Assembly: GCF_040546685.1 (NCBI RefSeq)
Contig: NZ_JBEPOH010000001.1
Location: 2,480,001 to 2,544,000, forward strand
Reading direction: 5' to 3'
Length of the DNA stretch: 64,000 nucleotides
From: Variovorax sp. OAS795
GTDB taxonomy: Bacteria; Pseudomonadota; Gammaproteobacteria; Burkholderiales; Burkholderiaceae_C
The notes beneath the pieces are model-generated. The model made no database searches. It was not told where the DNA came from and worked only from the letters and a program-made list of their open reading frames with translations. The translations under genes were made by a program, and so were the position numbers. Positions 1 through 9,607 of the stretch are shown piece by piece (position 1 is the stretch's first letter; the number at the start of each line of letters is the position of its first letter).

Positions 1-44
1 GCGGCGGCAGCGGCAAGGTGAACGTCGGCGTCGGCGGCGGTTGA
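1..44 (+). CDS. 3' end of an unidentified protein (partial)
   Basis: The reading frame entering from the left edge encodes a glycine-rich tail (GGSGKVNVGVGGG) and stops with TGA at 42-44. Only 13 residues are visible, so the family cannot be named. It converges on the minus-strand FrhB-type gene that ends at 67. A Gly/Val-rich terminus is common in exported or surface proteins, but that is only a guess. Confidence 0.45.
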   Translation, partial: GGSGKVNVGVGGG

Positions 45-66
45 GCGCGGCGGACGAGCGCGCGGT

Positions 67-1493
67 TCAGGCGCCTCGGTCGTCAGGCGCGAGCCGCGCC
101 ACCCAGCTGCCGATGCGGCCCCGCGAATACGCCAATGCGTGATAGAGCGCGAGCGCACCGCGGGCCCAGTGCACGTACAGCGCGCGGCCGCCGGTCGCGC
201 GTGCCATCGCGAACAGGCGCCGGCTCCAGCGCGTGATGGCCGCGCGCATGCGGTAGATGAGCTTGCGGCGCCAGGGCAGCGCGTGGCCGGGGCGCACCCG
301 CTTGACCGGCTGGACGCCACGCCGCCGCCAAGCCAGCCGGTAGGCCAGGCCTTCGCGCCGCTGGCGGAAGCCGGCCGCCTGGGTCTGCACGAGAAACGCC
401 GCATCGACCGGTGCGAGCGTGAGGCGCCGCGACGCGATGGCGCCTGCCACGAGCGCATGCAGCACCGGCGAACGGACGATCACCACGTTGGTCCCGCGGC
501 CGTCGGACGCATACGGTTCGACCCAGGCATCGCCAAAGGAGATGTCGGCGTCTCGGCCACCACGTCGTCGCAGAAATTGCAGGCCTCATGCTGGAAGAAG
601 CCGGAACCCCAGTCGCCCTCCGCCAGGTGGAACCAGTCGCGCTGCACGCTGCGGCCGTCGTGCAGCACGAACCGCGCGGTGTACCAGTTGGCCGGCCGCC
701 GGGCGTCCTTGAGCCGGTACTCCACGCTGCGAATGTCTTCGAGCCCCACGCCCATCTGGTAGGCAAAACTCTCGACCAGCCGCGCGCTTTTCATGTGGCC
801 GCAGAACAGGCCGAGCGTGAAGGCGATGCGCTCGCGCAGCAACGGGTCTTCGCGCCGCAGCAGCTGCAAGGCCTTGATGAAGCAGGGCACGCCGACGACC
901 GCATAGCGGCCCGGCGTGGCGCGCATCGCCTCGATCACGCCGGACATCTCCACCGGGTAGTAGCGCGACTTCGCGCCGGCACCGATCTCCTCGGGCGTGC
1001 GAGAGAGGCGGTAGCGAAAGAAGCGCTCGCCTTCCGACGGCACCACATGCGCCACCGCGTCGACCAGTCCCGCGCGCAGCAACTCGCAGGCGGTCCAGCT
1101 GACCATGCCACCGGAGCTGCCGTTCGCACGAAATTCGCCCTCGCCGGCATGCCCCACATACGCACCCTGGAACCGGCCCACCTGCGGGTCGTCGTGAGCG
1201 GCGAGGGGAAAGAGCTCGGCGGCCAATTCGGTTTCGTTGCGCGACGTGGGAGAGAACGGGCAGGTGCGCGCGAAGGCCTCGGGGCCGGCCTGCAACCATG
1301 CCGTTGCGCCCGCGGGCTTGAGTTCGCCGTGGCGGTCGAGCCGCATGTGCGGCGCTTCGGCATCGCCGGTGGATGGCAGCGCCTGCCCCATGCGCGCCTG
1401 CGCCACGCAGCTGCCGCAGCCGATGCAAAGGCCCGAGCGCACGATCTCGGCTGGGGCGATGCCGGGCCTCCGGTGGAGCCGCCTCTCATGCAT
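67..1493 (-). pseudogene. FrhB-type iron-sulfur (coenzyme F420 hydrogenase/dehydrogenase beta-subunit family) protein, frameshifted
   Basis: The N-terminal part has a ferredoxin-like cysteine cluster (CIGCGSC, then ARTCPFS) and the body has the FrhB features GVPCFIKALQLL and CNFCDD. In bacteria, proteins of this family usually accompany polysaccharide pyruvyl transferases and are thought to act as flavin/FeS oxidoreductases on glycans. The start ATG at 1493 overlaps the end of the upstream gene by 8 bases, so translation is probably coupled. Near position 549 one base is missing: the frame that runs to VVAE-T continues in the next frame as ADISFGDAW and NVVIVRSPVLHALVAG, down to the stop at 67. 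Restoring one C on the + strand would give an intact protein of about 475 residues. It is either a recent inactivating mutation or a sequencing error. Confidence 0.8.
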
Positions 1494-2592
1494 GGGCGTA
1501 CTCCGATTCGACGGCGTCCGGGTCTTGCTGCAGCGCTTGCCGCAGGTATTGCGCCGAGGACGCCCGCAGCGCCGCGATGCGCGCCTCGATCGAATGAGCC
1601 GGCGGGTCCGACAGGGCGGCATCGCAAGACGCGGCCGGCGTGCCGGCATCCGCCAGGTGGCCTTCAGCCCCCAGCGCAAACAGCAGGTCCCGGATCTTGA
1701 TGGCACGGTAGGGCGAGTCTTCGCAGAGAAACGGCTTGCGGTTGCGCAGCGCGAAGACGCAGCCGTGGAAGAAGTTGGTGGCCACCGCGCCCGCATCGGC
1801 CATGAAGCGTGCGAAGTCTTCGGGGCCGGCGGCCAGCCATTGGGCGTCGGCCCAGTCGTTGCGATAGCCGATGCTCACCAGGCGCATATTCCGCCTGCGG
1901 GCCCACGCGCGCATGCGGGACGCAAACCAGGGGCTGAAGTTGTGGCCGTAGACGGCCAGGCAGCGTTCTTCCTGGCCTTTGCGGTCCAGCTCGCCCGGCT
2001 GGGCTGGATCCGCAAACTGCAGGCAGGGGTCGAGCACCAGCGCCGGGGCATGTCCCAAGGCCCGGTGCAGCAGTGCGCGGGAATTGCCGTCGCGCACCGA
2101 CACGCCATCGAAGCGGTGCAGCAATCTTGCCCAGTGCGGCGGCAAGCCATGCGCGGCCGGGTAGTTGCCGAAGCTGGCCGCGTAGGCCACGAGCCGCCTC
2201 GCGCGCACCCGCTCGCCGAAGAACGGCCCGCAGCGGGCATACCAGGGATGCGACAGGTTCCACACCTCGTCGCTGCCGACCACCACGGTGTCGAAGTCTT
2301 CCATCTCTTCCGGGTGCTCCAGCGCAAAGCGCCGCGACAAGGGCAGCGCGTGGATGGCTTCCATGAACCGGCGCGTCTTCTGCGCATAGAGCGTGCGGTC
2401 CGCCGGCGGCACCGGCGTGGGCAGCACGGGACGCAGCGCGCAGCGCCACTCGGCCCTGTCGACGCGGTGCGAGCGATGGTCGAGCAGCAGCGCGCGATGG
2501 CCCATGCGCTGCAGTCCCTCGACCAGGCAGCGCGCCTGCCAGTAGGAGCCGTAGTTGATGCAGCGGTGAAAGGTCAGCACGCCGATCTTCAT
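1486..2592 (-). CDS. polysaccharide pyruvyl transferase family protein
   Basis: The family adds or modifies groups on cell-surface polysaccharides; its best known members transfer pyruvate from phosphoenolpyruvate to sugars. The start MKIGVLTFHRCINYGSYWQA matches the usual beginning of the family (a Rossmann-like strand followed by NYGSYWQA). Further markers are VVGSDEVWN, VAYAASFG, SVRDGNSRALL and, towards the end, TNFFHGCVFALRN. An in-frame ATG 14 codons upstream (2634) is possible, but the residues it adds are low-complexity. The length of 368 residues is normal. The gene leads a two-gene operon with the FrhB-type gene, a pairing often seen in exopolysaccharide loci. The exact substrate cannot be read from sequence. 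Confidence 0.8.
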   Translation of the reverse strand: MKIGVLTFHRCINYGSYWQARCLVEGLQRMGHRALLLDHRSHRVDRAEWRCALRPVLPTPVPPADRTLYAQKTRRFMEAIHALPLSRRFALEHPEEMEDFDTVVVGSDEVWNLSHPWYARCGPFFGERVRARRLVAYAASFGNYPAAHGLPPHWARLLHRFDGVSVRDGNSRALLHRALGHAPALVLDPCLQFADPAQPGELDRKGQEERCLAVYGHNFSPWFASRMRAWARRRNMRLVSIGYRNDWADAQWLAAGPEDFARFMADAGAVATNFFHGCVFALRNRKPFLCEDSPYRAIKIRDLLFALGAEGHLADAGTPAASCDAALSDPPAHSIEARIAALRASSAQYLRQALQQDPDAVESEYAHA

Positions 2593-2723
2593 CGGGTGCG
2601 CGGCGGGCGGTGCGGTGCGGGCGGAGGGTGGCATGGCTTCGACGCTAGGCAGAGCAGTGGCGGCGATGCGTCGGACGACGTGCCGTCGGCCGGTCCGCGC
2701 GGCATGTTGCAGTGGCGCTCGTC

Positions 2724-3512
2724 CTACTTGCCCGCGGGCGCACCGGCCTGCGCTGGCGGAGGGTGGCCGTGCGCGGCAGCGGTGGGGTCGGCAAGCTGTA
2801 CCGCACGGCCTTGCTCCCAGCTGTTCGCGCCTTCGGCAATGGCAGGCGGCGCGATGTCAGCGCGGCTCTTTCTCTTGGCGGACGAATCGACACCGAACCG
2901 CTTGTCGCGCGCCGCCACCATGGCGGCGTCGGCCTGGCCGTCGGCGGTGAATCCCATCATCAGCTGGGGAACGCCGAGGGGGAGTTCCTTTTGCAGGTCG
3001 GTGTGCCAGGTGTGGAAGGTCTTGCCGTAGGTGCCGACGAGCTTCTTCATGAGCGCGTGCTCGGCGGCCTGCGGTATGCCCGGCGCGATGAGCTGTCCCG
3101 ACCGGACCTCGTGCACGTGGCTGTGCCACAGCGATTTTTCCGCCGCGGGGAGCGACCTGAAGAGCCGCTCGCTGACGATGTATTCGACACCCATGAGCCT
3201 TGCGTCCTTCTCGTTGCCGTCGTAGATCACGCACTGGATCAGCTCTTCGTTCAGCACCGCGCAGTAATGGTGCGCCTCCATCTGGGCCCGCATGTTGCCG
3301 CTGTAGAAATGGAAGCCGTCGAGGTACGCGTTGAGCGCCTCGATGGGCGGCTTGTCCTGCAGGGCCGCGGCCCCGGCCTCCAGCGTTGCGGTCTTCGCGC
3401 TCTTGGCGGCGCCCGGCGATTCGACGTTGGACGCGGTGTTGCTCCCGCCGCAGGCGCCGAGCAGCGCGCCAAGTGCAAGGGCTACAAGCGCAGGAATGGA
3501 TTGCAGTCGCAT
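2724..3512 (-). CDS. DUF1264 family lipoprotein
   Basis: The 262-residue protein begins with a signal peptide ending in a lipobox (LGACGG), so it should be a periplasm-facing lipoprotein. The body matches the DUF1264 / oil-body-associated-protein-like family: LDGFHFYSGNMRAQMEAHHY, LNEELIQCVIYDGN, LMGVEYIVSERLF and EKSLWHSHVHEVRSGQL are its conserved blocks, including several histidines. Biochemical function is unknown in bacteria. The start at 3512 is chosen because it opens the signal peptide and has an AGGA ribosome site; longer versions of the frame run through non-coding-looking sequence. It is divergent from the hybrid kinase gene across about 265 bases. Confidence 0.85.
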   Translation of the reverse strand: MRLQSIPALVALALGALLGACGGSNTASNVESPGAAKSAKTATLEAGAAALQDKPPIEALNAYLDGFHFYSGNMRAQMEAHHYCAVLNEELIQCVIYDGNEKDARLMGVEYIVSERLFRSLPAAEKSLWHSHVHEVRSGQLIAPGIPQAAEHALMKKLVGTYGKTFHTWHTDLQKELPLGVPQLMMGFTADGQADAAMVAARDKRFGVDSSAKRKSRADIAPPAIAEGANSWEQGRAVQLADPTAAAHGHPPPAQAGAPAGK

Positions 3513-3777
3513 GGTGGTTCCTCGTGAGAGCGGATGCAGGGAGTGCGACCATGCGCCGCGAGTGCAGGGCGGCGGCAAGATGTCTTTGATGCGGCGTGTA
3601 GGAACACCGCGAAAACCCTGATGGCGGCGGGATCGGGCCGGCCCGCAAGCGCCCAGGGGACAAAAATGCAGGAAAACCGACCCTCGGGCCGTATTCCAGC
3701 GCCCACAAGGGGCAAAATTTCGCGACTGAAACGAGCGTACGGCAAGCCCGGGGCTCCGGCCCTGCCACCGACATTCA

Positions 3778-6700
3778 ATGCCCACACCGAAACCGCCTCC
3801 GCCATCTCCCGCTGCCGACGAACGCAAGCTCACGCCCAGTTCGCTGAGCTTTCCGGTCATCGGCATCGGTGCCTCCGCGGGCGGGCTGGAGGCATTGATC
3901 CGCTTCTTCGAGCAGATGCCGGCCGACGCGGGCATGGCTTTCGTCGTCATCCTGCACCTGTCGCCCAGGCATGAAAGCAATGCGCCGGAGATCCTGCAGC
4001 GCGCCACGCCGATGCCCGTGACCCAGGTCACGCACCCGGTGCCCGTGGAAGCGAACCATGTCTACGTCATTCCGCCGGGCGTCGAACTGACCATGAACGA
4101 CGGCTACGTGCGCGTCACGCCCAGCGAACGCGTCAAGGGCCGCCACGTGGCGGTGGACGTTTTCTTCCGCACCATGGCCGAGGTGCACAAGGAGCGCGCG
4201 GTCTGCATCGTGATGTCGGGCACCGGCAGCGACGGCGCGGTCGGGCTCACGCGCGTGAAGGAGAACGGCGGTGTGGCGATGGCGCAGCTGCCCAACGATG
4301 CGGTGCACGACGGCATGCCGCGCGCGGCCATTGCCACCGGCATGGTCGACATCGTGCTGCCCGCGGCCGAGATGGGGCCGCGCCTGGTCGAGCATTGGCG
4401 CAATGCCCAGCGCATCCGCATGCCCGGCGACGAGCAGGTGGCGTTCGTCCAGGAACCCGATGACGGCGATGCAGCCCGGCAGGCCGAGAAGGCGCTGCAG
4501 GAGATCATGGCGCTCTTGCGCACGTACACGCGGCACGACTTCGTCCACTACAAGCGCGCCACGGTGCTGCGCCGCATCGAGCGCCGGCTGCAGGTGAACC
4601 GCCTGGCCGACCTGCCGGCCTACCGCGACTTCCTGCACGACCATCCCGAAGAGGCCGCGCCGCTGCTGCAGGACATGCTCATCAGCGTGACCAACTTCTT
4701 CCGCGACCCCGATGCCTTCGAGGCGCTGGAGCGCGATGCGCTCCCCAAGCTGATTGCCGGCAAGCAGCCCGGCGAGCAGGTGCGTGCCTGGGTGGCGGGC
4801 TGCGCCACCGGCGAGGAGGCCTATTCGCTCAGCATGCTGCTGCGGGAGCAACTCGATGCGCAGTCCAAGCCGCTCGACCTGCAGATCTTTGCGACCGACA
4901 TCGACGAGCGCGCGATTGCCACGGCCCGCCGGGGCCTGTACGCGCAGGGCATCGCCGAGGACGTCCCGGCCTCGCGGCTGCAGCAGTTCTTCATTGCCGA
5001 TCAGGACCAGTACCGCATCGCCACCTCGGTGCGCGAGCCGGTGCTCTTTGCGCTGCACAACCTGCTGCGCGATCCGCCGTTCTCGCGGCTGGACATCATC
5101 TGCTGCCGCAACCTGCTGATCTATCTCGACCGCGCGGCGCAGGCCCATGTGCTGGAGATGTTCCGCATTGCGCTGCGGCCCGGCGGCTACCTGTTCCTGG
5201 GCACCTCCGAATCGATCGATGCGGTGGGCAGCCTCTTCACCTCGATCGACAAGAAGAACCGCATCTACCGCGTGAACCCGGAGTTGCCGGCGGGGCGCCA
5301 CATGCCGCTGATCAGCGATGCGCCGTTCAAGCAGGGCGCTGCCGGCCCCCTGGAGGCGCTGCGCGCGCCCAAGCGCGCCGAACGGCTGAGCTACGCCGAA
5401 CTGCACCAGCGCGCGCTCGAACAGTTCTCTCCGCCGAGCGTGCTGATCAACAGCGAGCACGACGTGCTGCACCTGTCCAACGGCGTGGGCCGCTTCATGG
5501 AGCGCGCCAGCGGTGAGCCGTCGAACAACCTGCTGAACAACGTGCGGCCCGACCTGCGCCTGGAACTGCGCACCGCGCTCTTCAAGGCGGCGCAAACGGG
5601 CCGCAGCGTGGAGACCCGGCTGGTGCAGAACCGCGACGACGGACGGCAGGTGTTCCTCAACATCACGGTACGCCCGCTGCTGCAGGCGGAGGAAGACAGC
5701 AACGCCGCGCCCCAACTCACGCTCGTGGTGTTCGACGAGGTGGAAAACAGCATGCATCCGCAAGGCGGCGAGCCGGCCGACACGGCGCGCGAGCTGCTCA
5801 TCGGCCAGATGGAAGGTGAGATCCGCCAGCTCAAGCTGCATCTGCAGGACACCATCGAAGGCGCCGAGACATCGACCGAGGAACTGAAGGCCTCCAACGA
5901 GGAACTGCAGGCCATCAACGAAGAGCTGCGCTCCGCCACCGAGGAACTGGAAACCAGCAAGGAAGAGCTCCAGTCGATGAACGAGGAGCTGGTGACGGTG
6001 AACTTCGAGCTCAAGATGAAGGTCGAGGAGCGCGGCCGCATCAACGACGACCTGCAGAACCTGATCGCGTCTTCCGAGATTGCCACCGTGTTCGTGGACC
6101 GCGGCATGCACGTGAAGCGCTACACGCCGCACGCGAGCAACCTGTTCAACCTGATTGCGTCGGACCTCGGGCGTTCGCTGTTCGACATCACGAGCCGGCT
6201 CCAGTACCCGCAGCTCGCGGACGACACGGCCGCGGCCTTCAAGGAGCTGCGCACCAGCGAACGCCATGTGACCAGCGTGGACAAGCGGCACTACCTGGCG
6301 CGGATCCTTCCCTACCGCACGGCGGAAGACAAGATCGAAGGCGCGATCCTCAACTTCTTCGACATCACCGACCTGGCCGCCGCCGAGGAGCGGGTGCGTT
6401 CGGGCGAGGAAAGGCTGCGGCTGGTGGCGGCCACCACGCGCGACTTCGCCATCATCACGACCGACCTCCAGGGCCTGATCACCACCTGGAACGAGGGTGC
6501 GCGGCGCATCTTCGGCTACGCCGAGGAAGAGATGCTGCGCAGGCCGCTGGCAACCATCTTCACCGCCGAGGACCAGGCCAACGGCGTGCCCGAAAAGGAA
6601 ATGCAGCGCGCGCTCGAAACCGGCCGCTCCGAGGACGAGCGCTGGCACCAGCGCAAGGACGGCAGCCGCTTTTTCTGCAGCGGCGTCACCACCTCGCTGG

Positions 6701-7920
6701 AAGCTGCAATGGGCGGAGGCTTTGCCAAGATCGCGCGCGACATGACGGGCACCAAGCAGCACGAGCTTGCGCAGGAGCATCGGCTGTTCAAGGAAAAGAA
6801 GGCCAGCCTCAGCGCCCAGATGGCCAACGAGCTCAAGGACAAGTTCCTTGCCGTGATGTCGCACGAACTGAAGCAGCCGCTCAACCTGATCCAGATGAAC
6901 GCCGAGCTGCTGATGCACACGCCCGCCACCGCCGACAACCCGGTCGTGCGGCGCGTCGGCGAGACCATCAAGCGGGCCGTGGCCAGCCAGACGCGCATCA
7001 TCAACGACCTGCTCGATCTCTCGCGCATCCGCACCGGCAAGCTCCGCCTCAACCGCGTGGCGGTCGACCTGGGCGAGCTGGTGCAGGCCACCGCGCAGGC
7101 CGCGGTGGGCGGTGCCACGGGCAAGAAGCTCGCGCTGGAGGCCGACTGCGAAGCCGGCGTGGTCTGCGACGGCGACCGCGTGCGCCTGGAGCAGATCGCG
7201 TGGAACCTGCTCAGCAACGCGGTCAAGTTCACGCCCGACGGCGGGCGCATTTCAGTGCGCGTGGCGGGCGACGAAAACTTCGGCCGGCTCACGGTCCGCG
7301 ACACGGGCTGCGGCATTGCGGCGGAGTTTCTTCCGCATGTGTTCGGCATGTTCAACCAGGCCAGCAGCGACGCCACGCCGCCCAACGGCGGGCTGGGCAT
7401 CGGCCTGGCGCTGGTGCAGGAACTCACGCGCGCGCACGGCGGGCGGGTGGAGGTGCATTCGGCGGGACTCGGGCAGGGCGCGGAGTTCGACGTCTGGCTG
7501 CCGCGCGTGGGCGCCCATGTGGAGGTGGACGTCAAAGAGGTCCCGGCCCGGGTCGACCTGCGCGGCTGGCGCGTGCTCGCGGTGGACGACTATGCCGACG
7601 CGCTGGTTCCGTTCGCCGAGGTGCTGCGGCTCGAAGGCGCGATCGTCGACGTGGCGCAAAGCGCGAAAAAGGGGCTGGAGCTGCTCGAGGCGAACGGCTA
7701 CGACCTGCTGGTGTCCGACCTGGGCATGCCCGAGATGGACGGCTACCAGTTCATTGCCGAGGTGCGCCGGCGCCCGGCCACGCGCGAGCTGCGCGCGATC
7801 GCCATGTCGGGCTTCGGCCGCCGGGCCGATGCACGCCGCGCGCTCGAGGCCGGCTTCAATGCGCATCTGCCGAAACCGGCCTCGCTCGAGGAGCTCAAGG
7901 CGGCCATCGGCCGGTTGTGA
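3778..7920 (+). CDS. CheB-CheR-PAS-histidine kinase-receiver hybrid protein
   Basis: A single 1380-residue polypeptide joins, in order: a CheB methylesterase domain (about 25-205; GASAGG with Ser33, HLSP, GTGSDGA), a CheR methyltransferase (about 240-490; AGCATGEEAYSLS for S-adenosylmethionine), a heptad-rich EELxxxNEEL coiled coil (about 680-758), two PAS regions (about 760-1000), HisKA (SHELKQPL, His1029), HATPase (NLLSNAVKFTPDGG, DTGCGI, GLGIGLALV) and a C-terminal receiver (SDLGMPEMDG, Asp1314). No membrane segment is seen, so it should be cytoplasmic. The set of catalytic residues looks complete. This family senses signals through PAS domains and may link methylation chemistry to phosphorelay; the input is unknown. 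No chemoreceptor or separate response regulator lies beside it. Confidence 0.93.
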   Translation: MPTPKPPPPSPAADERKLTPSSLSFPVIGIGASAGGLEALIRFFEQMPADAGMAFVVILHLSPRHESNAPEILQRATPMPVTQVTHPVPVEANHVYVIPPGVELTMNDGYVRVTPSERVKGRHVAVDVFFRTMAEVHKERAVCIVMSGTGSDGAVGLTRVKENGGVAMAQLPNDAVHDGMPRAAIATGMVDIVLPAAEMGPRLVEHWRNAQRIRMPGDEQVAFVQEPDDGDAARQAEKALQEIMALLRTYTRHDFVHYKRATVLRRIERRLQVNRLADLPAYRDFLHDHPEEAAPLLQDMLISVTNFFRDPDAFEALERDALPKLIAGKQPGEQVRAWVAGCATGEEAYSLSMLLREQLDAQSKPLDLQIFATDIDERAIATARRGLYAQGIAEDVPASRLQQFFIADQDQYRIATSVREPVLFALHNLLRDPPFSRLDIICCRNLLIYLDRAAQAHVLEMFRIALRPGGYLFLGTSESIDAVGSLFTSIDKKNRIYRVNPELPAGRHMPLISDAPFKQGAAGPLEALRAPKRAERLSYAELHQRALEQFSPPSVLINSEHDVLHLSNGVGRFMERASGEPSNNLLNNVRPDLRLELRTALFKAAQTGRSVETRLVQNRDDGRQVFLNITVRPLLQAEEDSNAAPQLTLVVFDEVENSMHPQGGEPADTARELLIGQMEGEIRQLKLHLQDTIEGAETSTEELKASNEELQAINEELRSATEELETSKEELQSMNEELVTVNFELKMKVEERGRINDDLQNLIASSEIATVFVDRGMHVKRYTPHASNLFNLIASDLGRSLFDITSRLQYPQLADDTAAAFKELRTSERHVTSVDKRHYLARILPYRTAEDKIEGAILNFFDITDLAAAEERVRSGEERLRLVAATTRDFAIITTDLQGLITTWNEGARRIFGYAEEEMLRRPLATIFTAEDQANGVPEKEMQRALETGRSEDERWHQRKDGSRFFCSGVTTSLEAAMGGGFAKIARDMTGTKQHELAQEHRLFKEKKASLSAQMANELKDKFLAVMSHELKQPLNLIQMNAELLMHTPATADNPVVRRVGETIKRAVASQTRIINDLLDLSRIRTGKLRLNRVAVDLGELVQATAQAAVGGATGKKLALEADCEAGVVCDGDRVRLEQIAWNLLSNAVKFTPDGGRISVRVAGDENFGRLTVRDTGCGIAAEFLPHVFGMFNQASSDATPPNGGLGIGLALVQELTRAHGGRVEVHSAGLGQGAEFDVWLPRVGAHVEVDVKEVPARVDLRGWRVLAVDDYADALVPFAEVLRLEGAIVDVAQSAKKGLELLEANGYDLLVSDLGMPEMDGYQFIAEVRRRPATRELRAIAMSGFGRRADARRALEAGFNAHLPKPASLEELKAAIGRL

Positions 7921-7930
7921 GCCGGCCCGG

Positions 7931-9265
7931 TCAGGAGCTGCGGACGATGAAGCCGCTGGCCGGCGCAATCCACTCGACCTCGTCGCCCGCGGGCACGGCC
8001 GGCGACTGGGCTGTTCCCGTGAAGAGAAAACGTTCCTCGGCCAGCAGGAACTGGCGCGCGGCGGCGCCGTCTTCCGGGGGCCCGGCTTGCAGCGTGCGCA
8101 GCGTGGCGCCGCCAAGGTCGAGCATTTCGCCGGCGCCGGGCCACAGCACCGTGGCGTCCGGCCATGCCGATGACCGGAGCTGCTCGAGTGCCGCGGCCGC
8201 TTGTTCAGTGCGCGCCGCGGTCGAGAGCAGCCAGCGCACGGGCCCTGGTGCGGCGCCGGCCTGTGCCTCGCCGGAAGGTGCGGGGTCGATCAGCGCCCAC
8301 TGGCCCGCATCGCCGCCGACGAAATAGCTGTGTGGCGATTCTTCGTCTCCGGCCATCCGACGGATGCGGGGCGAGAGCTGTGTGGCAAGGCCCGCTTCGA
8401 GCGCATAGCGCGCATCGCCGCGGCCCTCGGGGTCGAGGCGGCCGATCTCGGCGTAGGCGGCTTCCTCGATGTTCACCGGCCGGCGCCCCTCCGGCCCGTC
8501 GGCCAGGCGCGGCATGTTCAGCGGAATGCCGGTGAGGGCGCGCGCATGGGCCAGGCAGTGCGCGGCGCTGTCCCAGCCCGCAAGCTGCTCGAGCGTGCGC
8601 CGCGTCACGTTCATCAGCTTGAGGCCGCGCGCGGGATCCACCGCTTCGGCCGGCTTCAGCCACATGTGCGCCACGATTTCGCGGCCGTCGGGCTTCACGT
8701 CCTGCGCTGCCGGCATCTCCGAGATGAAGAAACGCGTGTCGAAACGGCGCAGCATGCCCGGCGGCGTGAGCCAATGGCTGAAATAGGCCAGCCGGTCCAC
8801 CGCGAGAAGCCAGCCTTGCGGCTCGCACATGGCAAGCAGTGCATCGGTGCCTTGCTCGGCGGCATGCCGCATGGCCTCGAGCCGGCCCGCAGGCAGCCGG
8901 TCGAGTTCGACCAGGGCGCCATCGATGCCGCTTGCGAACAGGACGCCCGCCTCCTCGAAGCATTCGCGCACCGCGGCGGCGTAGTAGTCGAGCCCGCCGT
9001 CGGGGATGCCCAGGCGCGCGCTGGCGGCCACGTCGTCCAGGCCCTTGCACATCGTATGCAGGCTGCGGTCGTGCGTGTCGACCACGCCGCCCGGGAACAC
9101 GCTGGCACCGCTGTTCTGGTCGTCGGCTTTCTCGGCCCGGCGCAGCAGCAGCACTTCCATGCCGCGGGCGCTGTCGCGCACGAGGATCAGGCTGGCTGCG
9201 GTGCGGATGGGACGCGCCACCGCTTGGGGCGCACCCGGCGGCGTCGTCGATGGCTTGGCATTCAT
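7931..9265 (-). CDS. NUDIX hydrolase, NUDT19-like
   Basis: The protein (444 residues) has the C-terminal half of a Nudix box (RECFEEAGVLF), preceded by FPGGVVD and an insertion of more than 30 residues within the box region. That expanded layout is typical of NUDT7/NUDT19-type enzymes, which hydrolyse CoA or other nucleoside-diphosphate derivatives. The following segment (LAYFSHWLTPPGMLRRFDTRFF) is also characteristic of that subgroup. The C-terminal third is a separate domain with no family I recognise. The ATG at 9265 is preferred because the longer frame (to 9568) lacks plausible coding character. It converges tail to tail with the hybrid kinase, 10 bases apart. The substrate is not determined. 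Confidence 0.8.
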   Translation of the reverse strand: MNAKPSTTPPGAPQAVARPIRTAASLILVRDSARGMEVLLLRRAEKADDQNSGASVFPGGVVDTHDRSLHTMCKGLDDVAASARLGIPDGGLDYYAAAVRECFEEAGVLFASGIDGALVELDRLPAGRLEAMRHAAEQGTDALLAMCEPQGWLLAVDRLAYFSHWLTPPGMLRRFDTRFFISEMPAAQDVKPDGREIVAHMWLKPAEAVDPARGLKLMNVTRRTLEQLAGWDSAAHCLAHARALTGIPLNMPRLADGPEGRRPVNIEEAAYAEIGRLDPEGRGDARYALEAGLATQLSPRIRRMAGDEESPHSYFVGGDAGQWALIDPAPSGEAQAGAAPGPVRWLLSTAARTEQAAAALEQLRSSAWPDATVLWPGAGEMLDLGGATLRTLQAGPPEDGAAARQFLLAEERFLFTGTAQSPAVPAGDEVEWIAPASGFIVRSS

Positions 9266-9309
9266 GGGCGCCGATTGTCGGGCAACGGCGGCCCTGGCGC
9301 CTTGGCCGT

Positions 9310-9501
9310 TCAGTCCTTGGGCGTCAGTTGCCCGGCCGCTCCGCCCGCGCTGGAGTTGGCGGATTTGCCGAGCGACGCGCCTTCTTTCACCTTGGGCGTG
9401 GCGACCGGGCCCTCCGATTTTTTGGTGGCCGCAGCGCGCTGGCCTGCGGGCGCCTTCTTTGCGCGTGGCGCTTGCTCCTGCTTCGGCTTCGATGGATTCA
9501 T
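9310..9501 (-). CDS. small lysine/alanine/proline-rich basic protein
   Basis: A 63-residue protein of very biased composition (Lys, Ala, Pro, Ser, Gly) that is predicted to be disordered. No family is recognised. It is kept as real because a perfect AGGAGG ribosome site (9507-9512, read on the minus strand) stands 5 bases before the ATG at 9501, and because the frame is bounded neatly between the NUDIX and arsH genes. Short, strongly basic proteins of this sort can bind nucleic acid, but nothing in the sequence proves it. A perfect hairpin lies directly upstream of the ribosome site. Confidence 0.55.
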   Translation of the reverse strand: MNPSKPKQEQAPRAKKAPAGQRAAATKKSEGPVATPKVKEGASLGKSANSSAGGAAGQLTPKD

Positions 9502-9506
9502 GCATG

Positions 9507-9531
9507 CCTCCTAGCGTGGCACCCCACGCTA
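9507..9531 (-). promoter_or_regulatory. hairpin abutting the ribosome site of the small basic protein
   Basis: Bases 9512-9519 (TAGCGTGG) and 9524-9531 (CCACGCTA) form a perfect 8-bp stem around a 4-base loop. The AGGAGG ribosome site occupies 9507-9512 and so touches the stem base. In the 5' leader of the small gene this could set ribosome access or protect the transcript. Its function is inferred only. Confidence 0.4.
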
Positions 9532-9607
9532 CCGAAGCCGCGGCGCACCGGTGTCGGACAGCCTGCATGCCGGCGTAGGACGCTGCTGCGCGCCAAAATC
9601 GCAGGCG

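Noticed and set aside
3775..6918. A 1047-residue minus-strand frame opposite the hybrid kinase
   Set aside because: It is the antisense shadow of a GC-rich gene with clear CheB, CheR, kinase and receiver motifs; the shadow shows only biased His/Arg/Leu composition.
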